This document shows, piece by piece, positions 28,658 to 37,473 of a stretch of DNA of 64,000 nt (the stretch's first letter is position 1; every line of letters starts with the position of its first letter). The stretch covers positions 186,001 to 250,000 of the forward strand of contig CCRI01000008.1 of NCBI GenBank assembly GCA_000985875.1, in the 5' to 3' direction. The DNA is from Neorhizobium galegae bv. officinalis (GTDB lineage: Bacteria > Pseudomonadota > Alphaproteobacteria > Rhizobiales > Rhizobiaceae). The position numbers and the translations under genes were made by a program. Below the pieces are notes generated by a model. That model searched no databases, had not been told where the DNA came from, and was given only the letters and a program-made list of their open reading frames with translations.

Positions 28658-28804
28658 CCGTGACGTCCGATAGTTAGTCCTAGATTGACTGTGTATTGTT
28701 GCTCAGTGAGTCTGTCATCAGGAAAAAGCGGTCATCGCGCCGCAGCCCGCAGACCAGAGATGTCGATGTTAGCCGCCCACCTTCGCCGACCAATTGAAGG
28801 CGCC

Positions 28805-29206
28805 TTACCCCCTCCGGGGATCGCTCTCGCCCAACACCTCCCTGGCGGGCTGGCTCCTGTTCGGCTTGTCCGGAACATTGCCGTTGCCTTCCGCACGGTC
28901 ACGGTGAAGGGCTGCGCGGGCGAGCAGCATGAAGGTGATCGGCGTCGTCACCGTGACGAAGATGCCGATCAGGAGTTCGTGGAATACGAGGCGCCCCGAG
29001 GAGACGGTGAAGAAGATCATCGAGGCAAGCATGATGCCCCCGATCCCCCAGCTGGTGCCGAGCGTCGGGGCGTGGATACGCTCGTAGAAGGTCGGCAGGC
29101 GCATGAAGCCGATCGCACCGATCAGCGCCAGGCCGGAACCGATCAGCAGGAAAAAAGCAACCGCAATTGCTGCCCAGACGGGCATGTCGGCGGCAGACTG
29201 CATCAT
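28805..29206 (-). CDS. phaG: Cation/proton antiporter subunit G (PhaG/MrpG)
   Basis: A 133-residue membrane subunit of the Pha/Mrp multisubunit monovalent cation/H+ antiporter. Three helices are visible, with the family landmark GAIGFMRLPTFYERIHAPTL after the first. The tail after residue 105 is long, charged and not conserved in the family as I know it. It is the last gene of the pha operon and overlaps phaF by four bases (ATGA). Confidence 0.92.
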   Translation of the reverse strand: MMQSAADMPVWAAIAVAFFLLIGSGLALIGAIGFMRLPTFYERIHAPTLGTSWGIGGIMLASMIFFTVSSGRLVFHELLIGIFVTVTTPITFMLLARAALHRDRAEGNGNVPDKPNRSQPAREVLGESDPRRG

Positions 29207-29484
29207 TCGATCACCTCGCCGCGCATCAGGAATTTCGCGAGCGCCACGGTCGCCACGAAGCCCAGCATGCCCATCACCAGGGCCGCCTCGAAATAGATCA
29301 CCCTGCCGGTGCCGATGCCGAAGGTCACCAGCAGCAGCATGGCGTTGATGTAGAGCGTGTCGAGGCCGATGATGCGGTCCTGCGCCCTTGGGCCCCGGAA
29401 CATCCGTACCGAAGCGATCGCCATCGCCGCTGCCAGCATCAGCTGGGCGATCGAAACCGCGGTGAAGAGAATGATGGCGCTCAT
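29203..29484 (-). CDS. phaF: Cation/proton antiporter subunit F (PhaF/MrpF)
   Basis: A 93-residue membrane protein with three helices. The MrpF segment MFRGPRAQDRIIGLDTLYIN lies between helices one and two. Start and stop overlap phaE and phaG by ATGA junctions, so the small subunits are translationally coupled. Confidence 0.92.
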   Translation of the reverse strand: MSAIILFTAVSIAQLMLAAAMAIASVRMFRGPRAQDRIIGLDTLYINAMLLLVTFGIGTGRVIYFEAALVMGMLGFVATVALAKFLMRGEVIE

Positions 29485-29957
29485 GCGAATATCTCCATCA
29501 GCAGCTTCTCATATCTGTTCTTGATCGTGTCGCGCCATTCCGCCTCGTTGTCGAGGTCGAGGACATGCAGCAGCACCGTCCTGTCGTTGGAATCGTATTC
29601 CAGCCACGCAGATCCCGGCGTGCTGGTCAGGACCACGGCGAGTACCGCAATCGCCGTGTGGTTCTCGATGTCCAGCGGAACGGTCAGGAAGCCGGGATTG
29701 TGGCTGCGCCGGCCGCTCTTAAGAATAATCCGTGCCACCGCGATATTCGATTTGACGATATCGTAGAGCACGATCCCGAACAGCTTCGGCAGCAGGTACC
29801 ATTTGGCGAGCTTCGGCTTTTCCGGGCGCAGCGACGCCATCGCCCAGGAGGCGAAGACAGCGACCAGGATGCCGAGCACGAGATGGCCGGGTGTGAAGCC
29901 GTTGAGCAGCAGCCACATCAGGATCAGCGACAGGGTGAGCAGCGGATAGGGAAGCAT
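29481..29957 (-). CDS. phaE: Cation/proton antiporter subunit E (PhaE/MrpE)
   Basis: A 158-residue subunit with two or three N-terminal helices (PLLTLSLILMWLLLNGFTPG). The MrpE core follows: LFGIVLYDIVKSNIAVARII, then a soluble part with TSTPGSAWLEY and LLHVLDL. It abuts phaD end to start and overlaps phaF. Confidence 0.92.
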   Translation of the reverse strand: MLPYPLLTLSLILMWLLLNGFTPGHLVLGILVAVFASWAMASLRPEKPKLAKWYLLPKLFGIVLYDIVKSNIAVARIILKSGRRSHNPGFLTVPLDIENHTAIAVLAVVLTSTPGSAWLEYDSNDRTVLLHVLDLDNEAEWRDTIKNRYEKLLMEIFA

Positions 29958-31588
29958 CAGTTGCTCCCTGTATTGGTCGAGGATACGCCGTCATAATCCG
30001 GCACCACCGCCGCATTGCGCACCGCGTCGATATAGATCCTCGGATTGCTGAGGCTGCGTATCGTGGTGTCCATATACTGCATCGCCGGTCCGGCCTGAAC
30101 AGTCAGAGCCAGCGTCAGGAAAAGCAGGAACATCACCGGCACGATCTCGATGACGAGAACGCGCGGCACGGTTCCTTCGAGCGAACTCCAGAAGGTGCGG
30201 ATGCCGGCGCGCGTCATCGAAATCAGTGCTGCGATGCCGGAGAGAATGACGAGGGTGACCAGAATCCAGACGGTCGCCGTCGGCGGCACGCCGATCGCCC
30301 CCGTCCCCATCATCGCCGACAGCATCGCGAACTTGGCTATGAAGCCGGAAAGGGGCGGCAGGCCGGAGAGCAGGATGCCGCAGGCGGCAAAGCAGATGCC
30401 GAGGATCGCCATCGTGCCCGGCATGGTAACGCCCTCGCCCTCCTCCGGCTCGTCCTCGTCCGCATCGCCATAGGCCTCCATGGTAACGGCGAGTACGATC
30501 GCTCCGGCATCCTGGCCGCGTTCGACCAGTTCGATCAGCATGAAGAAGGCGCTGATCGTCAGCGTCGAGCTGACGAGATAGAGCAGCGCGCCCGACGAAA
30601 TCGCCCCGTCATTGATGCCGAGCACCATCAGCAGGGTTCCGGAAGAAACCAGAACCGAGAAGCCCGCAAGCCGTCCGAGCGCCTGCGAAGCCAGCACCCC
30701 GATCGTTCCGAATATGATGGTCGCAATGCCGCCGTAAAGAAGCACATCCGCGCCAAAACCGGCAGACGGCCCATCGCCGAACAGCAGCATGGTGAGCCGC
30801 AGGATGATGTAGATGCCGAGCTTGCTCATGATCGCGAATATGCCGGCGACGGGGGCGGATGCGGCGCTATAGGCGGTCGGCAGCCAGAAGCAGAGCGGCC
30901 ACATGCCTGCCTTGATGAGGAAGGCGATGCCGAGCACGCCCGCTCCCGCTTCCATCAGCATCCGGCGGTCCGGCTCGATGTCGGGAATGCGCGCGGCAAG
31001 ATCGGCCATGTTGAGCGTGCCGGCGGTGCCGTAGATCAGGCTGACCCCGATCAGGAACAGAAGTGCTGCTGCCAGGTTGACGGCGATATAATGCATGCCC
31101 GCCTTGACGCGCAGCGGGCCGGAGCCGTGCAGCAGCAGTCCGTAGGATGCCGCCAGCATCACCTCGAAGAAAACGAAGAGATTGAACAGGTCGCCGGTCA
31201 GGAAGGCGCCGTTCAAGCCCACAAGCAGCAACTGGAACATGGTGTGGAAATGCGCGCCGACCGCGTGCCAGCGGGCGAGCGAGAAGACCAGTGCGGCGAC
31301 CGAGAGCAGCGCGGTCAAGAGCAGCATCAGCGCCGACAGCGCGTCGAGAACCAGCACGATGCCGAACGGCGCCGCCCAGTTTCCGAGAAGATAGACGCCG
31401 TCGAAGTCGTTCGGGCCGCTTTCGATCCGCAACAGTGCGAGCGAGACCGCAACGAGGATCAGCGTCGAGGCGAGGCTGATCATCGCCTTTACGACACGCT
31501 GCCGCTCGTCGAAGAACAGCAGGAGCGCGGCGACGACCAGCGGCACCAGGATCGGCGCGATGATGAGGTGATGGGACCAGCCAGTCAT
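29957..31588 (-). CDS. phaD: Cation/proton antiporter subunit D (PhaD/MrpD)
   Basis: A 543-residue polytopic protein homologous to the proton-pumping NuoL/M/N subunits, with about 14 helices. Recognisable parts are HTMFQLLLVGLNGAFLTGDL, FNLFVFFEVMLAASYGLLL and the half-channel helix FLIKAGMWPLCFWLPTAYSA with its lysine. A charged loop of acidic residues (DADEDEPEEGEG) near residue 375 is unusual. The ATG at 31588 overlaps phaC (ATGA); the same frame stays open far upstream but only antisense to neighbouring genes. Confidence 0.93.
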   Translation of the reverse strand: MTGWSHHLIIAPILVPLVVAALLLFFDERQRVVKAMISLASTLILVAVSLALLRIESGPNDFDGVYLLGNWAAPFGIVLVLDALSALMLLLTALLSVAALVFSLARWHAVGAHFHTMFQLLLVGLNGAFLTGDLFNLFVFFEVMLAASYGLLLHGSGPLRVKAGMHYIAVNLAAALLFLIGVSLIYGTAGTLNMADLAARIPDIEPDRRMLMEAGAGVLGIAFLIKAGMWPLCFWLPTAYSAASAPVAGIFAIMSKLGIYIILRLTMLLFGDGPSAGFGADVLLYGGIATIIFGTIGVLASQALGRLAGFSVLVSSGTLLMVLGINDGAISSGALLYLVSSTLTISAFFMLIELVERGQDAGAIVLAVTMEAYGDADEDEPEEGEGVTMPGTMAILGICFAACGILLSGLPPLSGFIAKFAMLSAMMGTGAIGVPPTATVWILVTLVILSGIAALISMTRAGIRTFWSSLEGTVPRVLVIEIVPVMFLLFLTLALTVQAGPAMQYMDTTIRSLSNPRIYIDAVRNAAVVPDYDGVSSTNTGSN

Positions 31589-31923
31589 TTCGGCTCGTTC
31601 CTCCCATCGACATGGTCGGTGCCTGTCAGGCCCCGGGAGGCCAGCAGCACGACGAGGAACAGCGCGGTGGTCGCAAACCCGATGACGATGGCCGTCAGCA
31701 CCAGCGCCTGCGGCACCGGATCGGCAAGCGTCGAATTGGGAACGCCATCGACGAGGATCGGCGGGACATTGGTCTTCACGCCGCCGACGCCGAAGATGAA
31801 CAGGTTGACCGCATAGGAGAGAAGCGAAAGGCCGACGATGACCTGATAGGTGCGCGGACGCAGGATGAGCCAGACGCCGCAGCCTGTCATCACGCCGATT
31901 GCAGTGGCAAGAACGAGTTCCAT
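31585..31923 (-). CDS. phaC: Cation/proton antiporter subunit C (PhaC/MrpC)
   Basis: A 112-residue, three-helix subunit related to NuoK. Visible features are TGCGVWLILRPRTYQVIVGL, the helix LSYAVNLFIFGVGG, and the periplasmic DPVPQALVLTAIVIGFA, which is typical of MrpC. Its ATG at 31923 abuts the last base of the fused AB gene. Confidence 0.92.
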   Translation of the reverse strand: MELVLATAIGVMTGCGVWLILRPRTYQVIVGLSLLSYAVNLFIFGVGGVKTNVPPILVDGVPNSTLADPVPQALVLTAIVIGFATTALFLVVLLASRGLTGTDHVDGRNEPK

Positions 31924-34900
31924 CAGCCTTCCTCCGTCCGCGCCGCGTCGATCGCCCGCAGGCGGTTGATGCGGATCGACTGATGCGCCAGCGCCACGAG
32001 AATAAGGACCGTCGAGCCAACCACCAGCGAGAACACCCCGAGATCGAAGAGCAGTGCGGTGGCGGCCGGCATCTTGCCGATCAGCGGCAGCTCGACATAC
32101 TGGAAATGCGAGGTCAGGAACGGGTAGCCGAAGAACCAGGCGCCGATGCCGGTGGCGGACGCGGTGAGTATGCCCGCCCCCATCCAGCGCAGCGGCAGGA
32201 TGCGCAGGCGATCTTCCGCCCAGCGCGTGCCGCCGGCCAGATACTGCAGCAGGAAGGCGATCGACAGCGTCAGCCCGGCCGAAAAACCGCCGCCCGGCAT
32301 GTCGTGACCGCGCATAAAAATGTAGACGGCAAAGGTGATGATGACCGGGAAAAGCCAGGTCATGATGACGGAGGGCACGAGCAGGTAGTCGCGCACCGTA
32401 TCGCCGGCCGAACGCTCGGGACGATCCTCATCGAAACTGTTCTGGATCCGCTGCTGTTCCGGCAGGTCCATGCTGTCGTCGGCGGGGCGGAAACGGCGAA
32501 GCAGCGCGAAGACCGTCAGCGCGACGACGCCGAGCACCGCGATCTCGCCGAGCGTATCGAAGCCGCGGAAATCCACCAGGATGACGTTGACGACGTTGCG
32601 CCCGCCGCCCTGCGAATAGGCGTTTTCGAGGAAATAGTTGGCGATCGCGTCCGGCACCGGCATGGTCATGACGGCATAGGCGATGAAGGACATGCCGATG
32701 CCGCAGACGACGGCAAGCGCCAGGTCCCGGAAGCGGCGGAAGCGCGCCCGCAGGCTGATCGCCTCGACCAGTCCCTCCGTTCGCTTCGGCAGCCAGCGCA
32801 GGCCGAGAAGAATGAGGACGGTGGTGACGATCTCGACGAGAAGCTGGGTGATCGCCAGATCCGGCGCCGAGAGCCAGACGAAGGTGATGCAGACGATCAG
32901 CCCGACGCCCCCGAGCATGACGAGTGCCGCCAGGCGATGGTATTTGGCGAGATAGGCGGTGCCGAAGGCAAGGCAGATGCCGAGCAGCCAGATCGCCGCG
33001 AAGGCCGGATCGATGCCGGAAAAGGCGATTTCGCGGGTCTCGAAACCGGAGAGATAGAGCGGCAGCAGCCCCGCGAGGAAACCGGTCGCCACCACCCAGC
33101 GAAGCTGCGGCTGCAGATTGCGGGTGCCGAAGCGCCGTTCGAGCGTGCGGGCCCAGCGCCAGGACACTTCCACAAGAATCCGCTCGAAGATGCGCTGGCC
33201 CTTGAGGTTGCGCAGGATCGGCGGACCGTCCTCGCAGGTCGCGAGATATTTCCGAAGCGAGAGATAGAGCAGCGTGCCGCCGACGAGTGCGATGGCGCTC
33301 ATGATCAGCGGCAGGTTGACGCCGTGCCAGATGGACAGGCTGTATTGTGGCGTATCGGCGCCCAGCACGCTGACGACGGCGGTATGCAGGAAAGGCCCAA
33401 TCGAAACCGCCGGAATGATGCCGACGATCAGGCAGGCGACGACCAGAAGCTCGATCGGAGAGCGCATCCAGCGCGGCGGCTCATGCGGCTTCGGCTTGGG
33501 CAGATCGGTCGGCGGCGGTCCGAAAAAGACGGTGTGGATGAAACGCAGCGAATAGGCGACGCTGAAGGCGCTGGCGAGCGTCGCCACATAGGGCAGGATG
33601 CGGTCGAGAATGGAATCCGCATGGGTTTCGACCGCTTCCGCGAAGAACATTTCCTTCGACAGGAAGCCGTTGAGAAGAGGAACACCAGCCATGGCGGCAC
33701 TTGCCACCATGGCCAGCGTGCCCGTGATGGGCAGATACCGGAAAAGCCCGCTCAATCGTCGCATGTCGCGCGTGCCGGTCTCATGGTCAATAATGCCGGC
33801 CGCCATAAACAGCGACGCCTTGAAGGTCGCATGGTTTACCATGTGGAAGATCGCCGCGACCGTCGCCAGCGGACTTCCGAGGCTGAGCAGCGTGGTGATG
33901 AGGCCGAGATGGCTGATCGTCGAATAGGCGAGCAGGCCCTTCAGGTCCTGCTGGAACATCGCGAAATAGGCGCCGAGCACCAGCGTGATGATGCCCGCCA
34001 GCCCGACCAGATAGAACCATTCATAGGTTCCCGACAGGGCCGGCCAGAAGCGCACCAGCAGGAAGACGCCCGCCTTCACCATGGTCGCCGAATGCAGGAA
34101 GGCCGAGACCGGGGTCGGCGCCGCCATGGCATTGGGCAGCCAGAAATGGAACGGAAACTGGGCGCTCTTGGTCAATGCGCCGAGCAGGATGAAGACCAGT
34201 GCAGGCACGTAGAGGGAATGGCCGCGGATGACGTCGCCGGCGACGAGGATCTTGTCGAGGTCATAGCTGCCGACGATGTTGCCGAGCAGCAGCAGCCCGA
34301 TCAGCAGGCAGAAACCGCCGATCCCGGTGATCGTCAGGGCCATGCGGGCGCCGTCGCGGGCGGCGGCATTGTTGTGCCAGTAGCTGATCAGCAGGAAGGA
34401 GAAGATGCTGGTCAGCTCCCAGAAGACCGACAGGAGAATGACATTGCCGGAAATGACGATACCGAGCATCGCGCCCATGAAGGCGAGCAGGAAGGAGAAG
34501 AAGCGCGGAACCGGATCGTCTTCCGACATGTAATAGCGGGCATAGACGACCACCAGAAAGCCGATGCCGGCGATCAGCATGGAGAAGAGCCAGGCGAAAC
34601 CATCCATGCGGAGGGTGAAGTTCAGGCCGAGCTGCGGCAGCCATGTGCCCTCGAAGCGCAGCACGCCGCCATTGGTGACACTCGGATAGAAGGCCGCAAT
34701 GATCAGCAGGGACAGGAGAGCAGTGGCGCCCGCGACCCAGGACGGCAGCACGCGCGAGCGCGTTCGCAGCAGAGATACGGAGACCAGGCTTCCGAGAAAA
34801 GGCAGGACCAGAAGAACAAGAAGAAGATATGGTCCTGACGTTATCCCAATGCTCCGGCCTTTCCATGTGCTGCGCTTCGCCCCGCGGCTGCTGCGAAGAT

Positions 34901-34934
34901 GCCTGCGAATGCCCCATCTAGCAATCGAATCCAA
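31923..34934 (-). CDS. phaA: Cation/proton antiporter fused subunits A and B (PhaAB/MrpAB)
   Basis: A 1003-codon frame encoding the large A subunit (NuoL-like, about 20 helices) fused to a B-like domain, as in rhizobial Pha group-2 systems. A-type motifs are SYWHNNAAARDGARMAL, FPFHFWLPNAMAAPTPVSAF and GLLAYSTISHLGLIT. The B part near residue 890 has RGHDMPGGGFSAGLTLS. The start is unclear: the only standard-type codon near the N-terminus in frame is a TTG at 34934. The nearby ATG (34874) is in another frame, and the conserved protein seems to begin near SGPYLLLVLLVLP (residue 33). Confidence 0.9.
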   Translation of the reverse strand: MDSIARWGIRRHLRSSRGAKRSTWKGRSIGITSGPYLLLVLLVLPFLGSLVSVSLLRTRSRVLPSWVAGATALLSLLIIAAFYPSVTNGGVLRFEGTWLPQLGLNFTLRMDGFAWLFSMLIAGIGFLVVVYARYYMSEDDPVPRFFSFLLAFMGAMLGIVISGNVILLSVFWELTSIFSFLLISYWHNNAAARDGARMALTITGIGGFCLLIGLLLLGNIVGSYDLDKILVAGDVIRGHSLYVPALVFILLGALTKSAQFPFHFWLPNAMAAPTPVSAFLHSATMVKAGVFLLVRFWPALSGTYEWFYLVGLAGIITLVLGAYFAMFQQDLKGLLAYSTISHLGLITTLLSLGSPLATVAAIFHMVNHATFKASLFMAAGIIDHETGTRDMRRLSGLFRYLPITGTLAMVASAAMAGVPLLNGFLSKEMFFAEAVETHADSILDRILPYVATLASAFSVAYSLRFIHTVFFGPPPTDLPKPKPHEPPRWMRSPIELLVVACLIVGIIPAVSIGPFLHTAVVSVLGADTPQYSLSIWHGVNLPLIMSAIALVGGTLLYLSLRKYLATCEDGPPILRNLKGQRIFERILVEVSWRWARTLERRFGTRNLQPQLRWVVATGFLAGLLPLYLSGFETREIAFSGIDPAFAAIWLLGICLAFGTAYLAKYHRLAALVMLGGVGLIVCITFVWLSAPDLAITQLLVEIVTTVLILLGLRWLPKRTEGLVEAISLRARFRRFRDLALAVVCGIGMSFIAYAVMTMPVPDAIANYFLENAYSQGGGRNVVNVILVDFRGFDTLGEIAVLGVVALTVFALLRRFRPADDSMDLPEQQRIQNSFDEDRPERSAGDTVRDYLLVPSVIMTWLFPVIITFAVYIFMRGHDMPGGGFSAGLTLSIAFLLQYLAGGTRWAEDRLRILPLRWMGAGILTASATGIGAWFFGYPFLTSHFQYVELPLIGKMPAATALLFDLGVFSLVVGSTVLILVALAHQSIRINRLRAIDAARTEEG

Positions 34935-34942
34935 ATTGCCAT

Positions 34943-34968
34943 ATATGGGAGATATTGACCAATATGGG
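34943..34968. promoter_or_regulatory. Direct repeat ATATGGG x2 in the pha/XRE divergent region
   Basis: ATATGGG occurs at 34943-34949 and 34962-34968, 19 bases apart, on the promoter side of both the pha operon and the XRE-type gene. It is a possible regulator site. It would lie inside the coding region if the XRE gene began at the earlier ATG (34945). Confidence 0.3.
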
Positions 34969-34980
34969 CAGTTTGGTGAG

Positions 34981-35247
34981 ATGGGTCAAGCCGCAAAGAA
35001 TGCAATTTTGACGCCGGCCTTGTGCCGCGCCGCCCGGGGCTTTCTGGATTGGACGCAGACCGATCTCGCCGACCGTTCGGGCGTGTCGAGAAGCACCATC
35101 CGTGATTACGAAGGCAGCCGGCACGACCTCCACCGCGCGACGGAGGCGCAGCTCCGCCTGGCTTTCGAAGAAGGCGGTGTCGCCTTCGTCCATATGGAGG
35201 GCGGTTGCTTCGGCGTCTGTCCGAGGGCCTTGCAGACGCCTCAATAG
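34981..35247 (+). CDS. XRE-type helix-turn-helix protein
   Basis: An 88-residue DNA-binding protein. After a short leader comes LTPALCRAARGFLDWTQTDL, then ADRSGVSRSTIRDYEGSRHD, a complete Cro/CI-type helix-turn-helix near residues 20-50. The closing EAQLRLAFEEGGVAFVHMEG is typical of a small alphaproteobacterial XRE family. The ATG at 34981 is chosen, and an in-frame ATG at 34945 would add twelve residues. It diverges from the pha antiporter operon, so regulation of pha or of itself is plausible but unproven. Confidence 0.78.
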   Translation: MGQAAKNAILTPALCRAARGFLDWTQTDLADRSGVSRSTIRDYEGSRHDLHRATEAQLRLAFEEGGVAFVHMEGGCFGVCPRALQTPQ

Positions 35248-35367
35248 ATCGAGCGGAGGACGGCCCCAACCCGGCATCACCAGTTGGCGACCGAGACATC
35301 CCGGCGCTCCGGGTGCGGGACTTCCACAATTGGAGCCCCGTGCCATAGAGGACCAGAAGGGTGCTGT

Positions 35368-37263
35368 TTAAACCCTCGGCATGCCTTCCGGCCGAAGCGC
35401 CTTCTTCAGCGCCGCGATCCGGAAGATGGCGTTCGGGGCGCCGTAGCCGCGATAGCCGCGCCGTTCGACGATCTCGAAGAAGAAACCTTCGCCATAAGTC
35501 ATGCTGTAGAGCTGGAAATATTCGCCGTGCTCGTCGCGGTCGTAGAGGATGTTCTCTTCCTTCAGCCGCTCCGAAAGCTCCGCCTCGAGGCCGAAGCGGG
35601 CTTCGACGTCGCCATAGTAGTTGGGCGAGATCTGCAACGGCTTGAAACCGTTTTTACGCAGTGCCGCGGCCGTCGCAAAGATGTCGTCGGTCTGGAAGGC
35701 GAGATGCTGGACACCGGATCCGAATTTTTCGGCGATGAAATGACCCGCCAGCGTGCGGCGGTTCTCGGCGCCGTTCAAGGTGATCCGCAGCGTGCCGGAA
35801 GCGTTTTCGACCACCTGGCTGCGTATCACGCCGGCCGGATCGATGATGTCGACCATCGGCGTCTTCTGCGTCTCGAAGATCGAGGTGTAGAAGAGCAGCC
35901 AGGTGAGCAGCTCCTCGTAGGCGACGGTCTGGGCGATGTGATCGACATGCCTGAGATGCGCCTGCGCCACCTCGGCCTCGCCGTCTTCGCTGACGGGTTG
36001 GAAATCGATCTCGGAAAAGCGGCCGAGATTGCTCTTGTCGTCGATCAGGTAGACGAGCCCGCCGCCGACGCCGCGGATCGCCGGTATCTCCACCTCGCCC
36101 TTCGCCACCTGCTGCCGGAACGGTTCCGCCCCGAGTGCCACGGCCCGTTCGAACGCCTGCCCGGCATCCTCCACGACGAGAGCCATCGCATAGGCAGAGG
36201 TGCCGTGGACGGCAAACGAGGCGTTGGCAAACCCCTTCTCGTCGGTGTTGACGAGGAGACGGATATCGCCCTGGCTGTAGAGGCTGACCTTCTTCGTCCT
36301 GTGCACCGCCGTCTTGCGGAAACCGAGCGTTCGAAGGATCGCGGCAAGATCCGCTGCATCCTTCTCGTCGGAGGAGAATTCCACGAAGCCGACGCCTTTG
36401 ACTTTTGCGCGGTCCGGCATATCCGGTACGGTCAATGCCGAAGCGTTCGGGCTGCGCCGCACCTGGTCTCCGAGATAGATGAGCGAGCGGTAGCCGTCAT
36501 CGGCAATCGCCCGACTGGATCCGCCACGGAACTGGTCGTTGAAGATTTCCAGCGAGAAATAACCGTCGTAACCGGTCTCGGCGATGGCGGTGGTAAAGGC
36601 CGTCACCGGCAGATCGCCCTCGCCCGGCATGTTGCGGAAATGCCGCGACCAGTAGAGCAGATCCATGTCGATCAGCGGCGCATCGGCCAGCTGGACGATG
36701 AAGATCTTGTCGTTGGGGATGGAGCGGATCGAATTGATGTCGATCTTGCGCGACAGCGTGTGAAAGCTGTCGAGGATCAGCCCGATATTCGGGTGGTCGG
36801 CGCGCCGCACGATTTCCCAGGCATCGCGGTGGTCGTTGATATGCCGGCCCCAGGCGAGCGCCTCGTAGCCTACTCTCAACCCGCGTTTGGCAGCCCGTTC
36901 CCCGAGTTCGTGGAAATCGGCAGCCGCCCGATCGATGCCGCCGAGCGACACCGGCGAGACGTTGGAGCAGACGAGGACCAGGTCGGTGCCGAGTTCCTGC
37001 ATGACGTCGAACTTGCGTTCGGCGCGATCGAAGGTGCGGCCCCGATGCGTGGCGGGCATGCCCTCGAAATCGCGGAACGGCTGGAACAGCGTGATCTCCA
37101 GCCCATGATCGCGGACCATCTTTCCGACATCTGCGGGGCTGCCGTCGAAGGCAAGGAAATCGTTCTCGAAGATCTCCACCCCATCGAAACCGGCCTTGGC
37201 AATCGCTTCCAGCTTCTCGGGCAGCTCTCCGCTGATCGAAACCGTGGCTATCGACGTTTTCAT
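35368..37263 (-). CDS. quiC: 3-Dehydroshikimate dehydratase, QuiC type (isomerase-like domain fused to HPPD-like domain)
   Basis: A 631-residue two-domain protein. Residues about 1-275 are a sugar-phosphate isomerase/AP-endonuclease-2-like TIM barrel with metal-site motifs VEIFENDF, GYEALAWGRHINDH, LILDSFHT and FSLEIFNDQFRGG. From about 285 two vicinal-oxygen-chelate repeats follow, as in 4-hydroxyphenylpyruvate dioxygenase. They retain the putative iron ligands in HVDHIAQTV, GVQHLAFQTDD and FFFEIVERRG. This architecture is that of Pseudomonas QuiC1, which converts 3-dehydroshikimate to protocatechuate. The gene stands alone here. Confidence 0.85.
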   Translation of the reverse strand: MKTSIATVSISGELPEKLEAIAKAGFDGVEIFENDFLAFDGSPADVGKMVRDHGLEITLFQPFRDFEGMPATHRGRTFDRAERKFDVMQELGTDLVLVCSNVSPVSLGGIDRAAADFHELGERAAKRGLRVGYEALAWGRHINDHRDAWEIVRRADHPNIGLILDSFHTLSRKIDINSIRSIPNDKIFIVQLADAPLIDMDLLYWSRHFRNMPGEGDLPVTAFTTAIAETGYDGYFSLEIFNDQFRGGSSRAIADDGYRSLIYLGDQVRRSPNASALTVPDMPDRAKVKGVGFVEFSSDEKDAADLAAILRTLGFRKTAVHRTKKVSLYSQGDIRLLVNTDEKGFANASFAVHGTSAYAMALVVEDAGQAFERAVALGAEPFRQQVAKGEVEIPAIRGVGGGLVYLIDDKSNLGRFSEIDFQPVSEDGEAEVAQAHLRHVDHIAQTVAYEELLTWLLFYTSIFETQKTPMVDIIDPAGVIRSQVVENASGTLRITLNGAENRRTLAGHFIAEKFGSGVQHLAFQTDDIFATAAALRKNGFKPLQISPNYYGDVEARFGLEAELSERLKEENILYDRDEHGEYFQLYSMTYGEGFFFEIVERRGYRGYGAPNAIFRIAALKKALRPEGMPRV

Positions 37264-37361
37264 GCGCTCCCTCCCTTTTGATCGGAATATGACCGAACAG
37301 GCTCCTCAGATGCGCCGGCGAGCGACCTCCCGCTTCGAGCCGGCATCAGCATCGCCATTTT

Positions 37362-37379
37362 GTACTAAATAGTTCGTAA
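37362..37379. promoter_or_regulatory. Inverted-repeat site upstream of quiC
   Basis: GTACTAAATAGTTCGTAA includes the palindrome ACTAAATAGT (arms ACTA/TAGT, 37364-37373) and a wider GTAC/GTA(A)C symmetry. It lies about 100 bases before the quiC start, in an A+T-richer patch. A TetR- or LysR-type operator is possible. Confidence 0.35.
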
Positions 37380-37473
37380 CATCAAATGGAAGTTCATGCT
37401 CCTGCCGATAACCGGTCTCGGGGACCGGATTGGAGGCCAGGGGCGCAGCGGATGCCGGCCCCTGGGGCAACAT

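Noticed and set aside
29957..32020. An apparent 687-residue PhaD with a long N-terminal extension
   Set aside because: The extension reads phaC and phaA in the wrong frame and has no membrane pattern. The start is the coupled ATG at 31588.
31899..34838. A 979-codon open frame on the plus strand opposite phaA
   Set aside because: It is rich in charged, repetitive residues and antisense to a clearly conserved membrane protein. Such shadow frames are expected at this G+C content.
35284..37281. A 665-codon open frame opposite quiC
   Set aside because: No recognisable domain, antisense to a motif-complete two-domain enzyme, and no ribosome binding site.
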